Source: Gamarada debralockiae (taxonomy: Eukaryota > Ascomycota > Leotiomycetes > Helotiales > Hyphodiscaceae). Taken from it: a stretch of DNA of 54,267 nt. Position numbers and translations under genes: made by a program. Shown here in pieces: positions 21,807-33,068 of this stretch (positions within the stretch are counted from its first letter, which is position 1; each line of letters begins with the position of its first letter). Below the pieces are notes generated by a model. The model did not search any database. It was not told where the DNA came from and was given only the letters and a program-made list of their open reading frames with translations. The stretch is from positions 1 through 54,267 of the forward strand of contig NXFV01000228.1 of NCBI GenBank assembly GCA_002803225.1, given 5' to 3'.

Positions 21807-22214
21807 ATGCGATTCCAACCTCTGGTAGTTCTTGTCCTCTCGACACTAACCTCAGCCATTCCTATCCTCCTTCCACCGGTTCCAAAGAGTCTAGGAAGCA
21901 CGGTGATCCATCGCCGCGAGGCCGTTGAAACTCCGAAGTGGCTCAGGAATGGAGCAATGAGTGGGATAATTGAGAAGAGGGATGAGGACCCGGACGGCAC
22001 CAGGGTTACGAGAGATGAAGACCCCGATGGCACAAGGGTGACAAGAGATGAGGCTCCAGACGGCACCAGGGTTACGAGAAATGAAGACCCTGATGGAACG
22101 AGAGTGACGAGAGATGAGGATCCCGACGGTACCAGAGTTACGAGAGATGAAGACCCCGATGGCACAAGGGTGACGAGAGATGAGGATCCGGACGGAACAC
22201 GAGTCACTCGATAA
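21807..22214 (+). CDS. Secreted precursor with seven 11-residue tandem repeats
   Basis: One exon encodes 135 residues. Residues 1-18 form a clear signal peptide (MRFQPLVVLVLSTLTSA). Residues 19-58 are a spacer with two dibasic sites (RR at 36-37, KR at 57-58) of the kind cut by Kex2. Residues 59-135 are seven copies of DEDPDGTRVTR; only copy 3 (DEA) and copy 4 (NED) differ. The last repeat ends directly at the stop. Adjacent copies differ at many codon third positions (Glu, Asp, Pro, Gly, Thr, Arg and Val codons all vary) while the peptide stays the same, so selection acts on the amino acids. The layout resembles Kex2-processed repeat precursors (KEPs, pheromone and RiPP precursors), but the repeats are separated by single Arg residues, not pairs. 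No UstY-type or other modifying gene is adjacent. The family and product are unknown to me. Confidence 0.85.
   Translation: MRFQPLVVLVLSTLTSAIPILLPPVPKSLGSTVIHRREAVETPKWLRNGAMSGIIEKRDEDPDGTRVTRDEDPDGTRVTRDEAPDGTRVTRNEDPDGTRVTRDEDPDGTRVTRDEDPDGTRVTRDEDPDGTRVTR
21981..22211 (+). repeat. 7 x 33-bp coding tandem repeat with 66-bp higher-order period
   Basis: Odd-numbered units share GAG codons and mostly GTT; even-numbered units share GAA, GAT and GTG. The array therefore grew by duplication of two-unit blocks. Nearly all differences are synonymous. Confidence 0.95.
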
Positions 22215-22249
22215 GTAAGAGAGGAACCACCGTAGCTTAAGGGAGCTTA

Positions 22250-22290
22250 GCGGAAGGAGTTGGCGGAAGGAGTTGGCGGAAGGAGGAGTT
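22250..22290. repeat. Short tandem repeat, 3 x 13 bp
   Basis: GCGGAAGGAGTTG is repeated three times, the last copy with a 3-bp insertion (GAG). It lies just 3' of the repeat-precursor gene, within its probable 3' UTR. Confidence 0.85.
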
Positions 22291-22867
22291 GGACGAGCGG
22301 CGCGGGCTTGGATTTGGTGATTGGAATCTCCTGATCTATGCGTACTTATTGTGAAGTGAGGACTAGCAACAGATTGTATATACTCAATCAGCAATTTGGC
22401 ATCATAACCATTCGTTTTCCTAATCCATGAGAAGCAATTCTATATCCAAAATTTGGCATTTTGAGAACTCTTCTGACATCTCGTCATTTGTTAGTCGTAC
22501 TGTTAAAGCTAGTTCAACACTTGTATTGTAAACTATGTTTAGGTGCGCTGCCTTTTTGAGTTTAGCGCACCCTAGGCGAGTTCCAAGAGCAGAGAGATCA
22601 CCACTCGGTGGCAAGCGATCGCCATAGTCTATCGGGGCAGGCCGCATGCGACGATTACGAGAAACAAGCTGAGATCCTGATAGAAGATGAGTATAGGCAG
22701 CTGGTTGGCACGCATGCAGTTTCAAATCAGTAGGAAGATACAACCTCAATAGTAAATATGCAACAGTATATCAAAAGGGTGCGAGAAGAGGCTAGGCATG
22801 CTGTCACGCGGCCACTGACATCCGAGGTTCGGGTCGAGAATATAATACACTAATTACTGCCAAGTAG

Positions 22868-25621
22868 CTACTCTGTTCCTGGTTGAAACGCTGCAGCAAT
22901 GCTAACCTGTGCAACCTGCTTGACGTTGGCCTTGTGTTGCGTGCATCTCTTCCTTGTCACCCTCTGATCCACCTCACTCTCCGAAGGCGGCCACCTCGCC
23001 TCGTATCTCAAGTTCCTGCTGTCAACAATAGCAAAGAGATCATATTCTACCACGTAGTGTGGCTCCCCTCTGACAACGCCGTAGTCATCTGGTTTGGGGT
23101 AGGTGATCTCAATATGGCCTTTATCTCTCAGAAAGGACATATCTGTCACGATTCTGCCCGCAATTTGCGCATCTGGAAGCATCCCTCTGTCAGCGCTTAC
23201 CAACTCAGACCTCGAAAACAACTTGCCTTTGTTCCTGAGACTTTTGACCGTGTGGTGAGATTCCGTTGCACTGTCTGAGACGTACAGCAATTCTTCGCAC
23301 ATCATGGGCCAATTGTCGACGGGAAATGTGTGGAATGTTCGAAATGGTCCGTATTCGTACTTGTCCGGCAAAGTATCACACTTATGTTGTTAGATCTCCT
23401 TGTTATGATTTTATAGTAGTAAGACGAACCTTGATTATGAAGTAATTGATGACGGAAAGATAGAGCTCGCCGTCAATGGGATCTCTTGTCGGTTTGTAGA
23501 GCCTATGAGTCTTGCATATGTTGGGCTGATAAGGGACCATACGCAAAAAGCCATAGCTCGATTTGGGAAGCCGTGGCGGTCCATTTCCCTTATCCATAGC
23601 ACGGAGAACTGCGCCTGACGAGACAGCGGATACACTTTTGGTTAAATTAGCACTTAAGTAAAGCATTTATTAGGACGGCACTACCTTTTCTTTGAGTCCT
23701 CAATAAGTCTTATCTGATACAGCAGGCCTAGTTCCTTCGAATAATTTCGAAGGAGCTCTTTAAGAAAGCTGATCAAAGACGGGCATGCTGCAAAGCCACC
23801 AATCAAAAAAACGGTTTAATAGACTGTCAGTCTTGAGGCCTGATATTTGCAGGGCTCAGAATTCACCTTCACCATTTTACCCTTAGCCATGGCTGCCTCA
23901 AGTTGCTTTTCAAGCACCTGCCAAACACGCTCCAGAAGCGGTAGATAAATTGTAAAGTAATCATCCCTGCCAGAATCTTGATTAGAGTCCCGTTTCACCA
24001 GCAGATTCAAATAAAGGGCTTCCACTTATTCATGTATAAGATATTATTCCCAAATCTTTTCTTTGCAGCGCCAGTCAAGCCTCTCCCTTCATCACCTCTC
24101 AAATTCGCGATGTAGTACTTGAACGCTGGACCTTTGGTCAAGTCTTGCTTTCTCTTGTCGTATGTCTCGAATTCCGGTATCAATCGACTCACAATTAATT
24201 CCAAAGAATCGCCATTGCTCTCCAGGTAAGTCTCATGGCGCAAACGTTGAAGCACATGGGACTTGAAGTTTTCATTCAAGTAGCTGCCACCACAATTATC
24301 TCCTGCAAGCTGTCAGTGTACGTGTTTCGAACAGAAATACGGATAACTTACCGCCTGGCTCAACTAAGTCGTCGCCAAGTCTAAGAGGGTAGCTAGTAGA
24401 GATTTCGTATGTAGAAGCATCGACCGTTCCTCCACCACAATCCAAACTTATGACAGTCTCCCCAGCCTATAGTAGCAGATTAGGCATCGTAGATGATGCA
24501 TGCGGGAAATCATTTGTTTCAACGAGTGTATTACTCACCACTATTGCTCGAGTGTTTTGCAAAAGCCATGTCACTCCGGCTTCTGGCTCAGGAGCGAAGT
24601 ATGGGTTGTCGAGGCTCCCATTTGCCAACCTTCCAAAGCTGGTTGCTAGTATGGCAGCCTCCAAACATGACTGCAAAATCCTGGAAGCGGCAGGAGACCA
24701 AATTGTTGGGACTGCAATTACAAAATCAACAGGACATTGGCCTACAAATCCCTCCTGGATAGTGAGTTGGTTCTTGGTGTGCTCGAGCACCTTGATCAAG
24801 AAATCAGTAATCACATCTCTGATGTCTCTCATATCTGGGGTATTCCTCTTCCCGTATTTCCGGATGATTCCTCGTTGGATGAGATAATTCACCTGCCGAC
24901 GAAGATCTTTCCTATCACCCTCTGTGTAATCAGTACTCAGAAGCATCAGTTTTGGTCGCTGTATCAGTCGCTTCTTGTTGCGAGTATTGTTGAGATGATA
25001 CCTCTGATACGACACCGTGTATCCCCAGAAAAACTCGGTTGAAAGACCATCATCGAAATTCGAGTCGGGAAGGTATTCGCCATCGTCGACGTTCGATTCC
25101 TCATCACTGCTTTGATTCTCCACATCATCGTCGATATATTCATGAAGCAATCGTGTGTGGCTCGGTTTGTCTTTGGAAGCGTCGAATTGATTGTATGGAG
25201 CCGCACGCGATAATGGGACGGAGGGATACCAGCTCTCGGTCGGTACTTGTTCTGCTAGGCCAGTAGGCTCGTCCGGCCAATTTTTGATGGTTTTCACGTG
25301 TAGAGCTTTCACTGGTCGATCTTGGTCTCGGTCCTCCTGGTCTTCATCCTTCGTGATATGATAGGATACGGATGTGAAAGTAGTTCCATAATCAATCCCT
25401 GCACAAATCCCCTTTATCTTCGGAACTTGCTGAGAATCCACATCGTCCTCGGGGAGATTCAGACTGTTTGTGCGTTTTCTTTTAGATCCAGTCGTCAGAT
25501 TTGTGCGTGAGTTGCGGTCTTGGCGATGGCGCTGTGCTTGTGGGGTTGTGCCTGTGAATCGATCCTTCCACGTGCGGAGCAAAGAGCTTGTTACGGATCC
25601 TAAGCGGGTACCAGAGGCCAT
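22868..25621 (-). CDS. HSPA12-like Hsp70-family ATPase, seven exons
   Basis: Proposed exons: 24539-25621, 24352-24466, 24026-24302, 23867-23966, 23685-23815, 23430-23634 and 22868-23380, about 807 residues. Phases agree at every junction. The actin/Hsp70 ATPase motifs are present: phosphate-1 GICAGIDYGTTFTSVSY, FVIAVPTIWSPAASR, the linker PEPEAGVTWLL, phosphate-2 SLDCGGGTVDAS, and the adenosine motif TVFLIGGFAACPSL. The C-terminal part lacks a classical Hsp70 substrate domain, as in the divergent HSPA12-like proteins that are abundant in filamentous fungi and whose clients are mostly unknown. The start at 25621 is chosen over an upstream Met because the preceding 78 codons look non-coding. 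Oddity: the fourth intron (23816-23866) ends in AA where AG is required. Confidence 0.85.
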
Positions 25622-26669
25622 GTCGAGGATGTTGAAGTGTTGGAATGAGTTGATTTGAACGCTGCAATCGGTTGAGAACAGGAAGCCTTGAGGAAAAACG
25701 GAATAGATATGATGGAGCCTTTTTGACTGTACGGCCGGCGTGTGAGGAAGGGCAGGCTGACTGAAGCATCTGCTCTGAGTCATGGCCTCTTGAGCCCCAA
25801 TCGTCGGCAGAGCCAATGGTTCCATAGTGTGCATGGAAACAGAGACAATGGTCACCGTCTCCCGTCAGAAGCAGACACCGAGACGCCTCCATCATTCGAT
25901 ATTAGACGGCAAAATTGTCATCAGGAAAACTCCACAAACGCCTTGGGGCAGCTAAAGGGGGTAAGGCGATGGGAATGTTGTGGCTGGACCACTTGCATTG
26001 ACTCATGTCTAGAAAATGCTTCCCGCATGAAATAAAGCACGGAGGAGCAAGGATGAGTTTCAAGCAAAGGAATGCTGATCGTATCCATCTGTTGATCGAA
26101 TGCTGAATCTGGCACATGCCATGCATTTGTCCCCGACTTTCATAGGATGCGATTGTCCCGTTGAATGCATCCGGACTCCACAAGGCTGGACCCGGCCAGT
26201 TCCAATCGTTAGGTCCGAGGATGCTATTCTGGGGCAAACTCCAAGAAATGAAACAGGCAACTCAAGGTCTAAACGAGTGGCGTGAGATCTTGCGTCGAAT
26301 TTGGGTTGACTCACCAAACGCGTAGGCTTCCCATGGTCGCGCTTTGCCCAGTCCATTTGCTGCAATTTCATCAACCGAGCTGGCGGGGCGTAAAGGAGGT
26401 GTACGGCAGGGAAAGCCAATTCGCGAACCCAGACGTCCCTTAAGTATCAGGCCAGCCACCTCTATTTTCGGGTGGAGATGAGCAACTGGTTCATTAAGAA
26501 AGGGTTGATCCCAAACCCCGATTCCTATGTCCAAACATAATCGTGATCGGTACCAATCTACTCGGCCCGCACGGAGAAATATCATCTGATCGAAAAGTCT
26601 ATGGGGTGGCAAAGAAAAACCTTGTAGAAGTGTAATTTCTCAACGTAAGATTACTCTTTCGGTTTTCAG
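25622..26669. other. Intergenic region between divergent genes
   Basis: It should contain the promoter of the Hsp70-like gene and the 5' part of the zinc-finger gene. Open frames of 60-120 codons exist on both strands but none shows a domain or convincing splice sites. The first exon of the downstream gene may be hidden here. Confidence 0.45.
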
Positions 26670-29600
26670 CGACTCGTGGTCCCCAATATTTGGAAATTGA
26701 GCGACGTGGTAACTTTGATTGCATGGCTGGACTTTTGTGTTGAAAACGGGACTGATTTCGAGGTTACAGTCATCGATCGCCTTGGAGAACCTAAGAAGCA
26801 GAAAACTGGCCTTGAAGTCGCATTCAGCTTGTTGCTAGTTAGAAACAAGCAGGTATACCTGGCACGAGCGAACACATTACGAAAAGGTGCAACATCATTT
26901 CCACGCCGCCTCGAAGTCTTACGCGGCGGCTCCATATGCTTCCCTGGATTGTCCACCGAAGTCAGACAGAACGTGAGCTTAGCTTTGATTAACTACAGGA
27001 AAAAACACGCCCATCTCTTGCATGCCATAGAACTCAATCAGCTGGAGGGAAGAAATCGCCAGAAATGGCCCCGGATGCCCCAACTTTTACTCCCCGACTC
27101 GGTCTGCACCGCCCAAAGGTAAGCACACATCAATAAAGGGCAGAAGAATACTTTCTCTCCTACTATTGGGGGCAAGCTTTGATAATTTCTGCATAGTCCA
27201 AAACGTACACCTTTCAAAGCACAGCTACTCAACTTGCCGCTCAGAACATGTACACGGCAACAAAAAGAAAGACACAGAATGGTTACGGAGACACGAATGT
27301 TGAAACGCCTAATACTTCCCTCCCCACTCTTCGCCAACTGCAGGACGAGATCCGATTGAAAGACGATGAAATCCGAAGGATGGAAGAGCGTTGGGAGTTG
27401 GAAGTTGAGACAACATTGGCCCAGAAGGCTGACGCGGAACAAAATAATGAACGACTCCTAGCAACAATTCAACACCTTGAGAATGCTCGACGTGAACGAG
27501 AAGCCGACACCAAAGATCTTAAGGAATCCCAGTTTCGCTACTTCCACAAGCAGCTTTGGGACTTGGAACAAGAAAACCAGAAACTGCAGCGAGTCTTCGG
27601 ATTTTTCGACGAAATACCAAATATCCAGCGTCGGTCTCAAATACCAAGTGAAACTGAAGAGGCCTTGGAACAGATTCGTTCCGAGCTGGAATCGATGTTG
27701 CAAGGTACTGAGACCATAGGAATGCGCCTTTTCACGCCCGTTACATTGGCCAGCGATCTCAAAAATCTGATTGAGTCCAGTTTGGGCAAGAGTCGTGAGT
27801 ACCAGAAACCCGAGTCAAGGCTTCAGCAATGCATTTCAGAGTTTCACCCTGCCCTTATTCTCAGATCAATTGCGCTTGCAGCGTTGCGTGACTGGGTCTT
27901 TAGTGTCGACTATCCCAATTTTTATGGAGATGGCATGTCGTCAGCACTACTGAAATGTTACAGGAACATTACGATGACATGTGGTAAGTTCAGAGCCATA
28001 CGCATTAAAGTTCCAAATGTGGGCACCGCTGATTTGAATTTTAGGGAGTTGGGCAACCTTGCGGGACTATGACACAGCAGCATATTCTGAACTGATCAAT
28101 AGTGACCTGTTTAAGGAAGATCTCGTCCCTCACAAAGCCACCCGCTTGGCCGATCATCTCATCGATGCACTTGCTCCGATGCTTATTCAACCTGCAAGAG
28201 ACACAGAATACAATGAACCGACATCTTCCAACGATCCTTCCGAAGTATGTGGGGTTTTGCGCTTCCGCTTTATCGAAATGTTCAAAGCTGCTCTTCATTT
28301 CAAAGCCATAACGGTCCTCACAGATCATCAATACGAGTTCGTGGTCCATCGCCCTGGGACCTCTTTCCTGGATGGTAGGCCATATAGCTCATCTCATCGT
28401 AGCTCCAATCAATCTGCACGATTTCGGGCCACTGTAGATACTGGCTATTGGTTGCATGCAACCTTGAATATTTACGAGACTGCGCCCCCAAACATTCTGG
28501 ATCCACAAGCGGATGCCATCATGCAGACTAGGAACTTCACAAGCAAGGAGGCTCAGACCAGACCCTGCAAGCTTGTCGATAGTAAGTCCATTACTATCAA
28601 GAAGACAGAACATGCGATTGCCTTCTATTCTCTCCATGACAGACGACCTGCCCTTCGTAGTATTTCTACGACATATCAGTGCACGAGACAAATAGAAGCT
28701 CCTCGAGATCGCTCTGCGCAGTCGCAAAAGTCAACATCGCCTCACCAACCTAAAATACCTAAGTCCTTGGCCCAAACTGGATTCGATGACGAGGACAGCG
28801 AGTTGTCGGAAGTAATGTCTGTTGATGATCCAGAACAAAATCAGGAGGAAGATGCTTTACTTCAGCCTCCGGACAAGCGGACCCAGGCACAATCAATTAG
28901 GAAACTGGCCTCTTCAACAACCGACAATAGGTGTACTTCTTGCGGCACGCAGCTCTCTAACAAGCGCAGCCTTCAGAGACATATGCAGGACAGTAAGTCT
29001 CCACTCAGCAAGGCAGATGGTAAATACACTAAGAAACTCGAAGGATCCTGTAGACGATGCACTCTATGCGGAAAGATACTTCGAAGTAATGCTCACCTTA
29101 ACGACCATCAGCGCTCTCAGCATCCGAGAAGCACACAAGAACGCACGCAAACCGACGTTCAAACTGTAAATACGAGAACAAATAGACAGGAATGTGACAA
29201 ATGCGGGCTAACTTTCGCACGGAAGAAGTTGTTGATCAATCACAAGAAGAGCAGTAAGCCATTAATGTGTCCAAACATCAAGATACTAAGAGTGCAACAG
29301 GGACATGTCTAAAGTGTGCTAGCTGCAAAATCACATTCCAGAATCGAGATGAATTACGGAAACATTTAAAGAGACAGAATTGTCAAAAGCATATTCAGGC
29401 TCACTCAAATTCGAATACAACTCAACAAGCGCTCGAGACTCACCAACCCTCCGCAACATATGAGTGCACTATCTGCAACGTAACATTTACGACGAAACGG
29501 AGTCTCGGCGTGCATCTCACAAGAAAATGTCGTAAGTCTTTACACTACATATCTCAAACTTCTGATTCTGACAACTAGTCGGCAGACACGGATCGTGTGC

Positions 29601-29821
29601 GCCAGCCAGACAAATCGTTAACGAAGGGCACAAATCATCCAGCGGAACTCAATGACAGCAATTCCAATCCACAAGAGCTTGGGCAGGGTAAAGGGGGTGC
29701 GAGTAGAGATACAGCAGATGCAAAGCAAAAAGCAGAGAGAGCTTGTTTGCATGGAGGACCTGAACTGCGTCGCGAACCTACCCCGGACTCGAGACATCGC
29801 ACGCATGGTTGCTGCTATTGA
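26670..29821 (+). CDS. Coiled-coil protein with five C2HC/C2H2 zinc fingers, 5' end unresolved
   Basis: Well-supported exons: about 27220-27983, 28045-28992, 29044-29253, 29301-29531 and 29586-29821. An upstream exon (26670-27118) has a good donor (GTAAGC) and can join in frame at 27220, but it lacks an ATG, so a first exon is missing. From Met at 27248 the protein has 786 residues: a long coiled coil (about 25-125), a helical region, a disordered acidic stretch, then five zinc fingers and a basic tail. Fingers begin CTSCGTQLSNKRSL, CTLCGKILRSNAHL, CDKCGLTFARKKLL, CASCKITFQNRDEL and CTICNVTFTTKRSL. After splicing, fingers 1 and 3 get their last ligand (Cys) from the next exon, and all three introns in the finger region are phase 1. 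Nucleic-acid binding is likely; the family is otherwise unrecognised. Confidence 0.72.
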
Positions 29822-31997
29822 TAAGTGTGATCAGAAGAGGAACATAATGATGGATCAGCAGAAGTTATTCATATCACCCATGTGAATATTGGTAACGATG
29901 AAGCGCTAGAGAAGGTCTACAGTCTGGAACTTCTATTGGACCTCCCTCACTACCCTAGATCATCTGTACAATAAGATAAGCAATGTGACTTCCTGAGCTT
30001 ATATGGCCAGATAGAACTTCCACGAGCGCCAAATAACAAGTGCCAAATCACAAATGCTATACAGGTAAATCTGCGTCTTCAACAAGCCTTGCCTATGATC
30101 CTGATCAAAGTTCAAGCGATACTTAAAAGTCACACTTGCACGTTAACGGAACAGCTTTTGAGTATCACCATTGTGATGCTAGGATGCTAAAGAAAGTACA
30201 CATCGAGAGAGTGAATTCATGACTCAAAGTACAAAAGAAATGTGGAATAGAGGAATATATGACGAGGAGGGATTGAATTTGTGTAGCGTTTACGCGAAAT
30301 GCGCTTCATCCAAAAAAAGCAAGGCCCGCGTGATCCTCTTTCCCCAAGTATTTGATAATCAACCCCTCAGTTATCCATCCCGTGACCTTTTATTACTTTC
30401 AACCAACAAGCATCGCCCGAACCACCGATCACCTGATTGGTCGCTCGTTGCGCGAGCCTGAGGTATTACATCGGTGTAGAGTCTTACTGAATTGCATATC
30501 GGCCAATGGTACATTTGCACATTATAGAGCTCAAAACAAGCGTTGCAGTATGATTATCTGGATCGGTGATGAAACCGCCTTACATCAGGGTTGGCACGAC
30601 GGATCGGATGCCATAAGTGTGGAAAGTGCTAATGCATGAGGGACAGGTGCTGATCAGTGTGTGTAAATAGCATTCAGCGTTATTGATCTAACTTCTAAGG
30701 TGAGAAAAGGATAATGCTTCTTTGAATCAATGTTGCTGTGCTATTCTGCCATATGGCGTTCTTTGCCTTGCTAGTGTGAAGAGCCACTTCAAAGGCTACA
30801 CTTTCTCCAACACTGTGTTAAGGTTTCTCGGGTTGGAAATTGAAAACAGTGATGAGTGCTAAATCAAGATTTCTCGTCAATCGAGACTTTCCTATTCTTT
30901 TAGTTCCGCGACCTACTATAAAGTCTAGTAACGTATTCACTTTCTAGAGAAACATCCCCGTTGAGATGGCTAGCACATATTACTTCACAATAAAGATAAC
31001 AGTCTAGAGTTTCTCTTCAAGGCGTATCAAAATTTTAATGTCTGAGTGTATAAATAGATCATTGCACTTACTGGGCGGAGGAGACCGGCTCGTCTCAGTA
31101 CTAAAGCCAAGTCACGTTTCCGTCTTTCGCAGCTTGACCATAATGCTAATATTCTTGGCTCAACTTCTCTTTATCATTATGGGTTTATTATATTACCGTT
31201 GGCGGCCCCTCAATATTATTCGCCTTCACAAAATTTATGTTGAAGTGGTGGTAGCTAATCAGAATATATAATCTGAGCTAGATAAGACCTAGTTCATCTT
31301 GCAATGGGGTGCAAGATCCGTAGAAGAAATACCTATTCAAAGCAACCAAACATGCAAAGGCACATCACAAGATCACGCTTATCAACCCTTCTGAAGTGTT
31401 TTGAAATCGGTTCAGAGGAGCTCACTTCTCAACGAAAGTACTGGACAAATTTTCTTTAAAGGTCGTCGCCGCCCGGCAATTTAAGTATTTTAATGGTACG
31501 ATGTTACATTGAATCTTACGGGGAGTACCCATTTCAACCCACTACCCCGTGTTTCAGATGCTGCGTCTTTAAATTCGTCAAGTGCGTTGAAATCCAATAC
31601 ACGTGCAATATCTCTGGCAGCAGAGGATGATATTGCTACCGCTGAATGGGCCGAGAGACAGCAGTCGTTATGATGTCAGGAGGCATAGCGAGATTCTTAG
31701 TTGATTGAGATGATCTGAGACAGCAAGTTTTGGAGGGTCCCGCGATAAAGTATGAGACCAATCCATCTCACTAGGTGGATTTAAACGCGGGAGATCTTTG
31801 GTGCAATCATTGTGGGTTCTTAGGTTGGGACAATCGTCGCATAAGAAAGCGAGTAAACCCGTTAAATTCGGCGACCATCGCCCTGAACATAGTATTAACT
31901 GCAAAACTATGTTCGGGTACGCTCCTTCCTGATTCTGATAACCACGAACTAAACCAAGCCAGCAAATCGATCAAAGTCTTTCGCGACTCCTGAGATC
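29822..31997. other. Intergenic 2.2 kb, no gene recognised
   Basis: The longest frames (for example 30219-30461) have no domain similarity or signal peptide. No repeats of note. 3' flanks of two convergent genes meet here. Confidence 0.55.
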
Positions 31998-33068
31998 CTA
32001 GGCAGCTCTCTCAGCTTCCCACAGTGATGGATGATATATTCTGAAACCAAAGCAAGCAGTAACAAATCCAATAGTTCCGCCCGCTAAGACATCGAAACCA
32101 TGATTTTTGAAATCGAAGTATCTTGTTCCAGCAATAAAGATAGCGAGACCGAGGGGAATATACGGTAACAGAAGCATATATGCCGGAAAGCTCGCGGGTT
32201 CTTTGCCTCCTTGCGGAGGTGATTGGACTCCGGGTTCTGAGGCGCTCGATAGTAACGGCTCATTATGCCCATGGGAGTCCAAGTTTTCGGGGTGCGGAAT
32301 GTTGCGTAGTGAAGATGAGGATGGTATGGCAACGCCAAACTTGTGACAAAGAAAACGTGAAAGATACCACAACCCGGCAAACGCAACTATATACAGCAGA
32401 TAAGTACAAGGCTATAAATCTTGACCTCAAGCTTGGAAGACTCACTAGTAGCAGACCCACTAGGTAAACTCCTAAACCCATCCCTCAACGCGGCCTTATC
32501 GCTCTGCTTGCAAATCTCCACATCCACCATGACCCACAGTCTGTTAAACTCCGCTCCAAAACCTCCAACAGTGTATTTTCCTATCATCTCCAAATCGGGA
32601 TCGCAGATGGAAAGGAAATTAGGACGGGGCTTGCCTGTGAGGTTTTTCACGCCGGTGAAAATCACGGTGGAGGTTGCGAGACTGACGCCGAGACCGAGCA
32701 GGGAGGCATTGAGGTTCTGGAGCTTTTGGGTACGGACTTGGGAAGGTGTGAGGTTATATTGCGTTGGGTGGCGGGAGTGAATGGAGGTGGAAAGAGAGAC
32801 AGAAATGATGGTCACGATCGGGAAGATAATAGAGAGGAGGATGAAGAGTGGGATTCCGAGTTTTGCGGGGCGGTGGGGGTAGGAAAGGTTCATGTCGAGG
32901 ACGCAGAAGGTGTGGAAGTCCGGGTTAACGGTTGATAGAAGGAGGGATATAATTATTGCTCCACTGAAAGCGGTCAATGGGTGACGTGAATGAGAACCTG
33001 GGATTTTGTGCGTACGTAATCACAAGCCAGTCAATGGCGTGTGAGATTATGAGTCGTTTGCAAGCCAT
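31998..33068 (-). CDS. PAP2-superfamily lipid phosphate phosphatase, multi-pass membrane protein
   Basis: Expected to dephosphorylate lipid phosphates such as phosphatidate or diacylglycerol pyrophosphate (DPP1/LPP1 type) in an internal membrane. Exons 33016-33068, 32446-32963 and 31998-32386 (introns 52 and 59 nt) give 319 residues with consistent phases. Exon 1 starts MACKRLIISHAIDWLVIT. About six hydrophobic helices are seen, including FILLSIIFPIVTIISVSL and MLLLPYIPLGLAIFIAG. Phosphatase motif 1 is KNLTGKPRP; motif 3 is GTRYFDFKNHGFDVLAG. Motif 2, normally PSGH, reads PSGS followed by AT-IAFAGL, so the usual His appears to be Ser. Whether this is a family variant or loss of activity is open. 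Confidence 0.85.

Noticed and set aside
21776..22207. Long open frame on the minus strand over the peptide repeats (SSSLVTLVPSG units)
   Set aside because: It is the antisense shadow of the 33-bp array. The plus strand has the signal peptide, the Kex2-type sites and the synonymous-substitution pattern.
21981..22211. CRISPR-like array
   Set aside because: Units are contiguous, coding and without spacers; the genome is eukaryotic.
21807..22214. Dikaritin-type (ustiloxin-like) RiPP cluster
   Set aside because: No UstY/DUF3328-type oxidase (HxxHC motifs), tyrosinase or transporter gene is found in the flanks, and the repeat has no Tyr core.
21891..22394. Second minus-strand open frame over the same array
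   Set aside because: Repeat periodicity (33 bp, a multiple of 3) keeps all frames open; no start context, signal or domain.
28578..28604. Further intron in the zinc-finger gene (GTAAGT...ACAG)
   Set aside because: It would be only 27 nt, too short for a fungal spliceosomal intron; the frame is open through it.
28993..29033. Splice acceptor at 29033 (ACTAAG) in the zinc-finger gene
   Set aside because: It would shift the frame and lead to a stop; using this motif as the branch site with an acceptor at 29043 keeps the frame and supplies the Cys ligand.
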